From positions 62,001 through 126,000 of the forward strand of contig CAVWYD010000034.1 in the NCBI GenBank assembly GCA_963759055.1: DNA of 64,000 bases, written 5' to 3'. The notes under the pieces were generated by a model. It did no database searches. It was not told the DNA's origin and saw only the letters and a program-made list of their open reading frames with translations. Shown here piece after piece: positions 36,573 to 45,648 of this stretch (position 1 is its first letter; the number at the start of each line of letters is the position of its first letter). This DNA is from Thiosocius sp963759055. GTDB lineage: Bacteria > Pseudomonadota > Gammaproteobacteria > Chromatiales > Chromatiaceae. Both the position numbers and the translations under genes were made by a program.

Positions 36573-38005
36573 TCGACAGGTTCTTCGATCTGGTCGTCCG
36601 TCCAGCGCGTGTGCCAGCTTGACCCGGCTTCGCGATCAATGCGTCGATAGGTATGTGCGCCAAAGTAGTCGCGCTGTGCCTGCAGCAGGTTTGCGGGTAC
36701 CACCGCGCTGCGATAGCCGTCATAGAAACTCAGTGCGGAACCCAGGGCCGGCAGGGGTATGCCCATCCGTACGCCGAGCGTGACGGCCTCCCGCCAGCCC
36801 GGCTGAGCGTCACGCACCGCGGATGCAAAAAAATCGTCGAACAACAGGCTGGGCAGCCCCGGGTCGCGACCGAAGGCCTGTTTGATGTCGTCGAGAAAAC
36901 GGCTGCGGATGATGCATCCGGCGCGCCACAAAAGTGCGATCTCTCCATAGTCCAGCTTCCACCCATGCTCGATAGCCGCCTGGCGCATCTGCAGAAAGCC
37001 CTGGGTGTAGGAGATGATCTTGGCCGCATAAAGGGCATCGTGGATGGCATCGAGCATCGCCCGCAGGTCGCCATCGAAGACCGGCCTCGAGTCACTCAGA
37101 CGAGTTGCCGCGGCCACCCGTTCCTGTTTCATCGCAGACAAGGTGCGTGCAAACACGGCCTCGGCAATCAGGGTCAGCGGAACGCCGAGTTCCAGGGCAT
37201 CGATCGCTGTCCAGCGGCCGGTACCCTTTTGCCCGGCTGAATCCAGGATGTGGTCAACACGCGCGCTGCCGTCGGCCTCGGTGACCTTCAGGATCTCGGC
37301 GGTGATTTCGATGAGATACGACGCCAGTGGACCCTGATTCCAGCTCGCGAAGGTTGCTGCGATCTCCTGCGACGGCATGCCCAGACCGTCGCGCATCAGC
37401 TGCCAGGCCTCGGCGATCAGCTGCATGTCGCCGTATTCGATGCCGTTGTGGATCATTTTCACGTAGTGGCCGGCGCCGCCATCCCCCACCCAGCGGCAGC
37501 AGGGCTCGCCGTCGTCCGCTCTGGCCGCGATGCGCTGGAAGATGTCGCTGACCTGCGGCCAGGCCGCAGGGTCGCCACCGGGCATGATGGAGGGCCCGTG
37601 TCTGGCGCCTTCCTCGCCGCCGGAGATCCCGACGCCGAGAAAGCGGATATCCTGTGCGGCCAGTTCCTGCCAGCGCCGCTGACTGTCTTTGAAAAACGAG
37701 TTTCCGCCGTCGATGATGATGTCGCCGGGTTCCAGGTGTGGCAGCAGACCTTCGATGACCAGATCGACCACCTTTCCGGCGGTCGCCATCAGGAATACGG
37801 TCCGTGGCCGGGCGAGCGAGGCCGTCAGCCCGGCAAGATCGCGGCATGCCACGATGGTCGAGTCGGCGGGGAGTCGGGCGACGAAATCATCGGTGACGCT
37901 GGCGGTACGGTTGTAGACCGCGACCTTGAGTCCGTGGTCGGCCATGTTGAGGGCGATGTTGCGGCCCATGACGCCGAGGCCGTAAACGGCGATATCGGAT
38001 GGCAT
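36569..38005 (-). CDS. gnd: 6-phosphogluconate dehydrogenase (decarboxylating)
   Basis: Converts 6-phosphogluconate to ribulose 5-phosphate with NADP+. The 478 residues start MPSDIAVYGLGVMGRNIALN, followed by IIDGGNSFFKDSQRR, GISGGEEGARHGPSIMPGG and KMIHNGIEYGDMQLIAEAW, and keep the long family C-terminus. I use the ATG at 38005; the frame is open further upstream to 38065 without support. It is the first gene of the nine-gene run, so the operon promoter is expected in 38006-38160. Its stop overlaps the zwf-pgl ATG. Confidence 0.96.
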   Translation of the reverse strand: MPSDIAVYGLGVMGRNIALNMADHGLKVAVYNRTASVTDDFVARLPADSTIVACRDLAGLTASLARPRTVFLMATAGKVVDLVIEGLLPHLEPGDIIIDGGNSFFKDSQRRWQELAAQDIRFLGVGISGGEEGARHGPSIMPGGDPAAWPQVSDIFQRIAARADDGEPCCRWVGDGGAGHYVKMIHNGIEYGDMQLIAEAWQLMRDGLGMPSQEIAATFASWNQGPLASYLIEITAEILKVTEADGSARVDHILDSAGQKGTGRWTAIDALELGVPLTLIAEAVFARTLSAMKQERVAAATRLSDSRPVFDGDLRAMLDAIHDALYAAKIISYTQGFLQMRQAAIEHGWKLDYGEIALLWRAGCIIRSRFLDDIKQAFGRDPGLPSLLFDDFFASAVRDAQPGWREAVTLGVRMGIPLPALGSALSFYDGYRSAVVPANLLQAQRDYFGAHTYRRIDREAGSSWHTRWTDDQIEEPVE

Positions 38006-38311
38006 AGCTGTGTTCCGTTGATTGCTACCGAAGCAGCGCGAGGTTCGCGGGTCAATTGCCTGCAAATTTCGTGCGCGCTGTGATTCTTCGCCGTGCCTGC
38101 AAGTTTTCCAGTCTGCGGCAGCTCCGGGGGCCTATCTTAAACGATCATCGTCCGCAGATAGTGTCGGTTCCGCACAACTTTGGCACATCTCGTGAGTATT
38201 TTTGATGAAATGCCCCCATGCGGGGCAAGGCTCGCGACCGTTGATGAGGCCATCCGGGAATCCCTGCACAGAAGGAAATCCGGTGCCCGGGTCGGCACCG
38301 GATCCGGGCAA
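38006..38311. other. Intergenic region upstream of the carbon operon
   Basis: About 300 bp between gnd and the second SLC13 gene, both on the minus strand. It should hold the promoter of gnd-zwf-pgl-glk-glgC-amy-malQ-glgBAP. I see no clear sigma-70 pair or operator. A hairpin at 38278-38303 lies at the SLC13 side. Confidence 0.5.
38278..38303 (-). terminator. Hairpin after the SLC13 gene
   Basis: ATCCGGTGCC at 38278-38287 pairs perfectly with GGCACCGGAT at 38294-38303 (loop 6 nt), about 9 bp past the SLC13 stop on the minus strand. The following minus-strand bases are TTTCCTT, a weak T-tract. It probably separates the permease transcript from the carbon operon. Confidence 0.45.
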
Positions 38312-40363
38312 TCAGAAGATGAGGTTCATCATTACCATCGCCACGACCAGGAACAACACGGTCATGATGCCACCCGCGCGCATGAAATCCGGTACCCGGT
38401 AGCCGGCCGGGCCCATGATCAGGGCGTTCACCTGGTGGGTCGGGATGAGGAAGGAATTCGATGTGGCGATCGCGACCGTCAGTGCGAACACCGCCGGGTT
38501 GGCACCTGCGCCAATGGCGATGTTGACCGCCAGGGGTACCAGCAGCACGGTTGCACCCACGTTCGACATCACCAGTGTAAAGAAGGTGGCAAGCAGAGCG
38601 ACAGAGGACTGAATCACCCAGATCGGCATGGTACCCACCACGCTGAGCGTCTGTTCGGCGATCCATTTTGCGGTGCCGGAGGTCTCTACGGCGAGCCCGA
38701 GCGGGATCAGTGAGGCAAGTAGAAAAACGGTCTTCCAGCTGACCGCGGTGTAGGCCTCTTCTATTTTCAGTACCCCCGACAGGATCATGCCTATCGCGCC
38801 CGTCAGCAGGGCAACGGAAAGGCGAAGGTCGGTGAACAACACCATGCAGAGTGCGATCGAAAAGAAGATGCCGGCATGCGCGACCTTGGTGGGACGGAGT
38901 TCCTCGTGCGGGAATTCGGTCGTCACGACGACAAAGTTGCGGTCTTTCTGCAGGCGCGCCAGTGAATCCCACTGGGTGTGCACGATGAGGGTGTCGCCGC
39001 CCTGCAGCGGCGTGCTGCGGATATCGTCGCCTTCACGCATGGTCTCGCCGTTACGATGCAGGGCGACCATGGCGATGCCAAAGGTCTTGCGCATCCAGAC
39101 GTCGCGTGCGCTCTTGCCGACCAGGTTGGAACTCGGCGGGATAACCACCTCGGCCACGCCGGATTTTGTCGCCGAGAAGACCTCGCCGAGGACGTCGATG
39201 CTGCTGTGCAGATCGAGCTCGTATTTATCGACGAACTCGAGCAGGTTCTTTGGCGATGCGATGATGCCCAGCACTATGCCGGCGGAGATCCCGGTGTCGC
39301 GTGCGATAGTGCCCGGACCGACCTTCATGGTGCCGCCACTGGCCGACGCTATTACGCGCACCCGGTCCAGGTGCTCGACGTCGTCCAGCTGCTTGCCGAC
39401 CAGTTCGCTTTCCTCCGGCACCTCCACCTCGAACAGCTCGTAATCGAGCTTGTACGTGTTGCGGAAGTAGCTCATCGCATCGTCTTTGCTCTTCGTGCCC
39501 TGGCTCACGGGCAGCACGAAACGGCCGGCGATCATGAAATAGATGATGCCGGTGGCGACCAGCGCGAGACCGACCGGGGTTACCGAGAACAGGTGCCAGG
39601 TGTCCATCTGCTGTTCGGCAGGCAGCGCCCTGTTCGAGGTCAGAATCAGGTCGTTGAGCAGTATCAGCGGGCTCGATCCGACCATGGTCACGGTGCCGCC
39701 GAGGATGGCGCAGAAACCCATTGGCATCAGCAGGCGAGACATCGGCAGGCCGGAGCGTGCCGAGATCCTCGAGACAACCGGCAGGAACAGGGCCGCGGCG
39801 CCGACGTTCTGCATGAACGAAGAAATGATGGCTACAGTACTGGAGATGATCGGGATGATGCGGGTCTCGGTGGTGCCGCCCATCTTCAGGATGAATGCCG
39901 CGACCTTGGACATCACCCCGGTTTTGTCGAGACCGGCACCAATGATCATGACCGCGATGATCGACATCACCGCGTTGGAAGCGAAGCCGTCGAACAGGTG
40001 CTTATTGTCCACCAGACCTTGCGACAGCCCCATTGCGGGCGCGAATAACGACGTCAGACCCAGAAGAACCATGATGGTGGCGGCAGCCACGTCCACACCG
40101 ACAATCTCGAATGCGAACAGGTAGATGGTCAACATCAGAAAACCGGTGACCCAGGCGATCTCGATCGAAGGCACCACGGTGGACAAGTACAAGGCCAGCG
40201 CGGCAAACAGGGCGCCGGCGATGAGCTGTTTCGCATTGACGCTCAACATGGGCTTTGCTGCGGGTGCTTTTTCGACCGCAGGTTTCGGTGCTTTTTCCAC
40301 CGCAGGTTCCGGCGCTGGTTCGACGTTGGGTGTCTGTGCCGCGTGTTCGGATCCATTGCTCAT
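38312..40363 (-). CDS. SLC13-type permease with TrkA-C domains and Pro/Ala/Lys-rich N-terminus
   Basis: Inner-membrane anion carrier of 683 residues, related to the protein at 6207-7976. It has an N-terminal soluble stretch of about 45 residues rich in Ala, Pro, Glu and Lys (EPAVEKAPKPAVEKAPAAKP), first membrane half with MVGSSPLILLNDLI, two TrkA-C domains (about 325-400 and 410-485), and a second half with SNVGATVLLVPLAVNIAIGA and NSFLIPTHQVNALIMGPAGY. Divergent from a LysR regulator 270 bp away, its likely controller. The substrate (sulfate, dicarboxylate, other) is not evident. Confidence 0.86.
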   Translation of the reverse strand: MSNGSEHAAQTPNVEPAPEPAVEKAPKPAVEKAPAAKPMLSVNAKQLIAGALFAALALYLSTVVPSIEIAWVTGFLMLTIYLFAFEIVGVDVAAATIMVLLGLTSLFAPAMGLSQGLVDNKHLFDGFASNAVMSIIAVMIIGAGLDKTGVMSKVAAFILKMGGTTETRIIPIISSTVAIISSFMQNVGAAALFLPVVSRISARSGLPMSRLLMPMGFCAILGGTVTMVGSSPLILLNDLILTSNRALPAEQQMDTWHLFSVTPVGLALVATGIIYFMIAGRFVLPVSQGTKSKDDAMSYFRNTYKLDYELFEVEVPEESELVGKQLDDVEHLDRVRVIASASGGTMKVGPGTIARDTGISAGIVLGIIASPKNLLEFVDKYELDLHSSIDVLGEVFSATKSGVAEVVIPPSSNLVGKSARDVWMRKTFGIAMVALHRNGETMREGDDIRSTPLQGGDTLIVHTQWDSLARLQKDRNFVVVTTEFPHEELRPTKVAHAGIFFSIALCMVLFTDLRLSVALLTGAIGMILSGVLKIEEAYTAVSWKTVFLLASLIPLGLAVETSGTAKWIAEQTLSVVGTMPIWVIQSSVALLATFFTLVMSNVGATVLLVPLAVNIAIGAGANPAVFALTVAIATSNSFLIPTHQVNALIMGPAGYRVPDFMRAGGIMTVLFLVVAMVMMNLIF

Positions 40364-40633
40364 GCGGGTACCTCTTTAAAATACTTTTCAACGAGCCACT
40401 GACACGCAGCGAGCGGCGCGTGCATTGGTCCAAAATGCGACGGTCGGCAGACGGCATTTGCTCGATGCGCGTGGAATCGCGATGTGGGGCTAAATTCCGT
40501 CCAGGAAAGCGGTGTAGGGCAGGCTGGATGACCACAGGAGCGGTGTTAGGCCGGCGGCAACACATATACTGCACGCATTTTGCGGTATATTTTCACCTAT
40601 TGCTAATGAATCCTAAAAAGCTAACATTCCCAT

Positions 40634-41542
40634 ATGGAATATAAAAACCTGCCTGATCTGAAGGCCCTGGCGACGCTGCGCGAGATAGTCGAACGTGGGG
40701 GCGTTGCAGAGGCCGGGCGTGCGCTCAATATCGGTCAGCCGGCCGTCACCAAGCGCCTGCGCGCACTCGAACGCTGCTTCGATATCGAATTGATGGTGCG
40801 CGAGGCGGGTCGTTTGCGCCTGACCACCGCGGGTGAACGCGTGTACGCCTTTTCGAGGCTGGTGATGGATCACCAACTTGAACTGTTGGGCGATCTCCGG
40901 CAGTTGAAGGCAGGCAGGAGCCGCCTGCGGCTGGCCGTCACCCAGTCGATCGGCGAGCATCTGTTGCCGGACCTGCTGCTGGCTTTTTCAGATGCCTATC
41001 CGGATTACCGGATCGACAGTCGGGTGGGCTACAGCCGCAGTATCCATACCCGCCTGGCCACCGGTCTCGCCGATCTGGCCCTGACCGAGATCCAGCCCGA
41101 CCACCCGGATGTCCTGGTCCAGAAATGGTTGGAGGATGAACTGGTCCTGGTCTGTTCGCCCAGGCATCCGCGCGGGACTTGTGAGCTGCTGGCGGTTTCC
41201 GAGATTCCGCAGCTCAGCTATGTGCTGCGGGAGCGCGAGTCCTCGATGCGGATAACACTGGACCGTGCCCTGGCCGACATCGGCATCCACCAGATACCGA
41301 TCGCGATAGAGGTGGGATCGACGGACACCATCGTCGAGATGCTGGAGCGCGGGCGGCATGTGAGCTTTCTGCCACGTTTCGCGGTCGAGGGCGCCATAAG
41401 AGCGGGGCAGCTGCATCTTATCCGGGTCGAGGGTCTGCGTATCCGGCGGACCCTTTGGATAGCACGCACGCGCGCCAATCTGGACAACCCGGTCGCTGAG
41501 GCGTTCATCAAATTGATCCGCGAGCTCGTTCCGACGAGCTGA
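40634..41542 (+). CDS. LysR-family transcriptional regulator
   Basis: DNA-binding regulator of 302 residues. An N-terminal winged HTH (LKALATLREIVERGGVAEAG, then ALNIGQPAVTKRLRALER) is followed by the two-lobed effector domain from about residue 90 (RLRLAVTQSIGEHLLPDLLL). It is divergent from the SLC13 permease gene, the usual arrangement for a LysR protein and its target. The shared 270-bp gap is AT-rich near 40560-40630. The ligand is unknown, perhaps the permease substrate. Confidence 0.9.
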   Translation: MEYKNLPDLKALATLREIVERGGVAEAGRALNIGQPAVTKRLRALERCFDIELMVREAGRLRLTTAGERVYAFSRLVMDHQLELLGDLRQLKAGRSRLRLAVTQSIGEHLLPDLLLAFSDAYPDYRIDSRVGYSRSIHTRLATGLADLALTEIQPDHPDVLVQKWLEDELVLVCSPRHPRGTCELLAVSEIPQLSYVLRERESSMRITLDRALADIGIHQIPIAIEVGSTDTIVEMLERGRHVSFLPRFAVEGAIRAGQLHLIRVEGLRIRRTLWIARTRANLDNPVAEAFIKLIRELVPTS

Positions 41543-41557
41543 TCCGGATTCCTGGCC

Positions 41558-41692
41558 TCAGAAACTCAATACTTGTTGACTTACCAGCCAGGCATTGAGG
41601 ATCAGCACAGCACCGGCCACATAAAGCACCGCGGGCAGGGTCAGCCGATGGTGGCCTGCCGCCGCTCTTGGACGACGTTTCCGGTATGGCAT
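41558..41692 (-). CDS. Small membrane protein, unknown function
   Basis: A 44-residue frame starting MPYRKRRPRAAAGHH, very basic, then one hydrophobic helix (LPAVLYVAGAVLILNAWLV) and a short tail. GGGGGA stands 7 nt upstream of the ATG, a good ribosome site. The positive-inside layout suggests an N-in single-pass protein. I recognise no family. It is convergent with the LysR gene and downstream of argA. Confidence 0.45.
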   Translation of the reverse strand: MPYRKRRPRAAAGHHRLTLPAVLYVAGAVLILNAWLVSQQVLSF

Positions 41693-41866
41693 TGTTGTTT
41701 CCCCCGGTAGCAGCCAATCATGCAACGCAATTGTTGTGCCATGGGGATATGGGGGGATTTCGGGTTTTTTCGGCGCCATCAAGGCGCAAAACCCACCCCC
41801 TGCGCACCCTGATGGTGCGTTAACCTGTTACGCCCTGATTCCCGAACCCTTCGTGCAATTTGCAGG

Positions 41867-43189
41867 TTAAAGGGACTTCACGAACACCTTCGAACCGCGG
41901 CGCCAGTTGTAAAGATCCCGCCGACGTTTGGGCAGTTGCTCGACCGGTGCAGTCTGAAAACCGCGCTCGCGGAACCAATGCGCCGTGCGGGTCGACAAGA
42001 CAAACAGCCTGTCGATGTCCATGGCGCGGGCCCTGTCCTCGATATGCCGCATCAGTGCGTCACCACGCGCGGCGCCGCGGTAGTCCGGGTGCACCGCAAT
42101 GCAGGCCACTTCAGCCATTCCTTCTTTGGGAAACGGATACAGCGCGGCGCAGGCGATCACGGCACCGTCACGTTCGACGACGCTGAACTGTTTGATCTCC
42201 TGCTCGAGCAGCTCACGCGAGCGTTTGACGAGAGCACCCGTGACCTCCATCGGCTTGATGAGTTCGAGGATGCCGCCGACATCATTGATCCGCGCGGTAC
42301 GCGTCAACTCGTAGGGTTCCGCCGTGATCAGGGTGCCTGCGCCGTCACGGGTGAACAGTTCGGACAGCAGGATGCCGTCGTGATGACGATCCAGGATATG
42401 CACACGATTCACGCCTGCCCTGCAGGCGACTGCTGCGTTGTGCATCACCCGGGCCTGGTCTTCAGGGATGCGCTTGCGCCTGGATAGATACTGGTCGACC
42501 TCTTTCGGCACCATGCTGCTGATCAGGCGCCCCCGACCGTCAGCCACTTTGCACTCGGTAAGAAAGATCAGCTTGTCCGCACCCAGCGAGGCGGCGACCG
42601 CACCCGCGACATCAGCAGCACTGAGATTGAAGACCTCGCCCGTCGGCGAATAGCCGAGCGCCGGCACCAGCGCGATGCTGTTGCTGTCGAGCAGGTTTCT
42701 GAGTGCCTCCACATCGACCCTGCGGACCTCGCCCGTATGCTGGTAGTCGACACCATCTATCACCCCGAGCGGCTTTGCAGTGACGAAATTGCCGGACCCC
42801 ACCCGGATCCTGATTCCGGCCATCGGTGAGTTCGCCAGCCCCATGGACAGCAGGGCCTCGATTTCGACCCGCACCGCGCCATTGGCCTCCTTGACGCAGG
42901 CCAGGGCATCGTCATCGGTCACCCGCAGGCCGCCGGCGAGCTGCAGTCTGGCGCCGCGACTGGAGAGCTGGCGTTCAATCTGCGGACGTGCGCCCGGCAC
43001 CAGCACCAGGCGGATCCCCAGGCCATTGAGCAGTGCGATGTCGTGAATCAGGTTGGCGAAGCCTTCTTCAGTCAGTGCCTCACCACCGAACGACAGCACA
43101 AACACCCTGCCGCGATGCGCATGGATATAGGGCGATGACTGGCGAAACCAGCAGACGAAATCTGCATTGTTCTTGTTCTGTTTGCTCAT
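41867..43189 (-). CDS. argA: Amino-acid N-acetyltransferase (N-acetylglutamate synthase)
   Basis: First step of arginine synthesis: glutamate + acetyl-CoA. The 440 residues join an amino-acid-kinase-like domain (about 20-290; VFVLSFGGEALTEEGFANLI) and a C-terminal GNAT domain (about 295-440; VACIAVHPDYRGAARGDALM, the acetyl-CoA loop). The kinase-like part is the arginine feedback site in relatives. A CGCACC-GGTGCG hairpin sits past the stop near 41803-41819. argE lies 1.3 kb away. Confidence 0.95.
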   Translation of the reverse strand: MSKQNKNNADFVCWFRQSSPYIHAHRGRVFVLSFGGEALTEEGFANLIHDIALLNGLGIRLVLVPGARPQIERQLSSRGARLQLAGGLRVTDDDALACVKEANGAVRVEIEALLSMGLANSPMAGIRIRVGSGNFVTAKPLGVIDGVDYQHTGEVRRVDVEALRNLLDSNSIALVPALGYSPTGEVFNLSAADVAGAVAASLGADKLIFLTECKVADGRGRLISSMVPKEVDQYLSRRKRIPEDQARVMHNAAVACRAGVNRVHILDRHHDGILLSELFTRDGAGTLITAEPYELTRTARINDVGGILELIKPMEVTGALVKRSRELLEQEIKQFSVVERDGAVIACAALYPFPKEGMAEVACIAVHPDYRGAARGDALMRHIEDRARAMDIDRLFVLSTRTAHWFRERGFQTAPVEQLPKRRRDLYNWRRGSKVFVKSL

Positions 43190-43212
43190 GGCCCCGCGGC
43201 TTCCTACCTGGT

Positions 43213-43257
43213 GTAGGCCGGGCTGTGCCCGACGTCGGCAGGTAGAGCCTGCCCTAC
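43213..43257. repeat. Third site of the dispersed palindromic repeat
   Basis: Two stem-loops, CGGGC-TGT-GCCCG at 43219-43231 and GGCAGG-CCTGCC at 43237-43253, enclosed by GTAGG/CCTAC. Layout and loop sequence match the copy at 19551-19596. Confidence 0.65.
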
Positions 43258-43264
43258 AGTGTAC

Positions 43265-43492
43265 TTATCGATCCAATCCGTCGTGCTTCTGCTTCAGCAG
43301 CCCGTGCAGAATAAATGGCGGCAGCTTGCAAGTGAAGTGGACCCTGCGCTTTTGCGCAGGGTCCCGGGTCAATGCCGGCAGGTTCACCTCGATGTCTGTG
43401 TAACCGGCCGCGCTCGACATATCCCGAGCGAGATCTTCGCCCCACACGGTGCCGAGAACGCCGGACGCCCGACGGTTATTCCATGCCAGAGC
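43265..43492 (-). pseudogene. C-terminal remnant of a possible SAM-dependent methyltransferase
   Basis: An open frame with no convincing start, bounded by a stop at 43493-43495. It reads ASGVLGTVWGEDLARDM then SAAGYTDIEVNLPAL, resembling the end of class I methyltransferases (a GGVLG-like strand and an AGFTDVEV-like strand). The Rossmann core with the SAM site is missing. It abuts the palindromic repeat at 43213. The assignment is tentative. Confidence 0.35.
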
Positions 43493-43579
43493 CTAAAATT
43501 GTTGCATCGCACAAAATCCGCGTTAAGCTAGCAGGTGTTCAGGCACAATATTCTCATCAATCCTGGGGTTGGAAAGCTT

Positions 43580-44395
43580 GTGGAAATCAAAGACAAAGTC
43601 GCAGTTGTTACGGGGGCCGCCAGCGGTATCGGACACGCCGTGTGTCGGGACTTGGCGCTTCGGGGCGTCAAGACGGTGGCGATGGTGGATTTCACCGAGG
43701 CTCTGGATGAAGTGACCGAACAGGTCAATAAGGAAGCGGGCAGGGAGGTGGCTGTTCCCTACCGGGGAGACGTGACCGACGAGGCGTTTCGCAAAGGCGT
43801 ATACCAGGAGTTGAGAGACAAACACGGGGCGGTGAACATCTGCGTGCCTGCAGCCGGCATCACGCGCGACAGCCTTTCCCTGCGGGTCAATAAAGAAACC
43901 GGTAAGGCCGAGATTTATCCCGCTGAAACCTTCCGTAGCGTGATTGAAGTGAATCTGATCGCACCCGTCTACTGGGCGCTGGAGATGGTCGGAATCCTTG
44001 CCGAGGAACGCAAGCGGCAAGGTCTCGGGCGCTGGAAACCCGACGAGGGTATTCAGGGTACGGTGGTCTTTATTGGCTCCGTGTCTTCCCAAGGCAACAA
44101 AGGACAGATTTCGTACGCGTCCACCAAGGCCGGCCTTGAGGGCGCGGCCGCAACCTTGATGAAGGAAGCGATCTTCTTTGGTGTGCGCTGCGGTGTCATA
44201 CACCCGGGCTTTACGGATACGCCAATGGTGCGGGCACTTGGTCAGGAGTACATCGAAAAGTACATACTGCCTGACACCCAGCTCGGCCGACTGATCCGTC
44301 CTGACGAGATCGCGGACGCGATCTGCTTCATGATCACCAACGCGGCGATCAGCGGCGAAATCTGGGCGGATGCAGGTTGGCACCCCGCGGCCTGA
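43580..44395 (+). CDS. SDR-family oxidoreductase
   Basis: Short-chain NAD(P)-dependent dehydrogenase of 271 residues. The nucleotide motif is VVTGAASGIGHAVCRDLALRG near the N-terminus. The catalytic Tyr and Lys are in ISYASTKAGLEGAAATLM, with the Ser in FIGSVSSQGNKG. I chose the GTG at 43580 (VEIKDKVAVVTG), which has GGAAAG a few nt upstream and fits the family; an upstream GTG at 43535 is also in frame. Substrate unknown; 15-PGDH-like or 3-hydroxyacyl activities are possible. Convergent with argE. Confidence 0.85.
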   Translation: MEIKDKVAVVTGAASGIGHAVCRDLALRGVKTVAMVDFTEALDEVTEQVNKEAGREVAVPYRGDVTDEAFRKGVYQELRDKHGAVNICVPAAGITRDSLSLRVNKETGKAEIYPAETFRSVIEVNLIAPVYWALEMVGILAEERKRQGLGRWKPDEGIQGTVVFIGSVSSQGNKGQISYASTKAGLEGAAATLMKEAIFFGVRCGVIHPGFTDTPMVRALGQEYIEKYILPDTQLGRLIRPDEIADAICFMITNAAISGEIWADAGWHPAA

Positions 44396-44440
44396 TGTGA
44401 ACGGCTGCGCGGCTGGCGGGCCAGTTTTCCACTGGCTGGG

Positions 44441-45589
44441 TCAGCTTTTGCAGAATCGCGTCACCAGTTCGCGGATGATGTGTTTTCCGGGCTCGATCTG
44501 ATCCAGTGCGAGAAACTCATCAGGTTTATGCGCCTGGTCGATGCTGCCCGGACCCATGATGACGGTCTGCATCCCCATCTGGTTCATATACGGACCTTCA
44601 GTGCCAAAGGCGACAGCACCGGCCGTAAATCCGGTCAATGCCTCGGCGGCCTTGACGATGGCGGACTCGGCCGGCGTTTCCATGGCGGGGGTGCCCTCGA
44701 ACAACGATATCCGCTCGAATGACAGGCCGCTGCCCTGCAGGCGTTCGCCGATGCGCCGGTCAATCTCGCCGCGCAGCTCGTCGAGGTCCATGCCGGGAAG
44801 TGGGCGGATGTCGAAATGCAATTCACACTGCGCGCAGATCCGGTTTGGATTGTCACCGCCATGGATGTGTCCCAGATTGATGGTCGGCACCTCGACCGCA
44901 AACAGCGGATTGCGATAACGTGCCTGCAGATCGCTGCGCCATGCAATCAGTTCGGCCATGGCCTGATGCATGCCTTCGAGCGCGCTGACCCCCAGCGCCG
45001 GGTCACTGGAATGTCCGGAACGCCCCTGCAGTCGGATGGCCTCCATGGCGATACCCTTGTGCAGGCGAATCGGCCGGAGTCCGGTGGGTTCGCCGATCAC
45101 GGCGTGGCGACCGAGCCCATGATGCGTGTCGAGCAACGCCCTGGCGCCGCACATATCGCTCTCTTCATTGGCGGTGGCAAGCAGGATCAGGGGGTGTTTC
45201 AGCCTGTCCAGGTCGATACCCCGGATGGCATCCAGCGCCAGGGCGAAGAAGCCTTTCATGTCACAGGTACCCAAGCCATACCAGCGATCATCGCGTTCGG
45301 TCAGCGTGAACGGGTCGGAGCGCCAGCGTGCCTCGTCGTAGGGCACCGTGTCGGTATGGCCGGAGAGCACCAGACCGTCCGGTCCGCTACCCGCAATCGC
45401 GACCAGGTTGAACTTGCCCGGGTGGTTCGCGATCGGCAGACGCTCGACTCTAAAGCCAGCGGCCTCACACCAGTCTGCAAGATGATCGATAACCCGGACA
45501 TTGGACTGGTCCCATTCCGGGCTCACGCTGCTGACCGAAGGCGAGCCGATCAGGCGTTGCATCATTTCCTGGAGCTTCGGGTGTTTCAT
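44441..45589 (-). CDS. argE: Acetylornithine deacetylase
   Basis: Metal-dependent M20 hydrolase giving ornithine in arginine synthesis. The 382 residues show LVLSGHTDTVPYD (first metal His/Asp), GLGTCDMKGFFALALDAI, LLATANEESDMCGARALL (catalytic Glu) and AVIGEPTGLRPIRLHKG, ending with FGTEGPYMNQMGMQTVIMGP. Its presence with argA implies the linear acetyl cycle of enterobacteria-like type in part, although argJ could exist elsewhere. Confidence 0.92.
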   Translation of the reverse strand: MKHPKLQEMMQRLIGSPSVSSVSPEWDQSNVRVIDHLADWCEAAGFRVERLPIANHPGKFNLVAIAGSGPDGLVLSGHTDTVPYDEARWRSDPFTLTERDDRWYGLGTCDMKGFFALALDAIRGIDLDRLKHPLILLATANEESDMCGARALLDTHHGLGRHAVIGEPTGLRPIRLHKGIAMEAIRLQGRSGHSSDPALGVSALEGMHQAMAELIAWRSDLQARYRNPLFAVEVPTINLGHIHGGDNPNRICAQCELHFDIRPLPGMDLDELRGEIDRRIGERLQGSGLSFERISLFEGTPAMETPAESAIVKAAEALTGFTAGAVAFGTEGPYMNQMGMQTVIMGPGSIDQAHKPDEFLALDQIEPGKHIIRELVTRFCKS

Positions 45590-45648
45590 GGTTCAAGCCT
45601 GGACCATGCCGGTACGGCCGTCCAGTCTGGCTGAGTTACCATGCGTTC

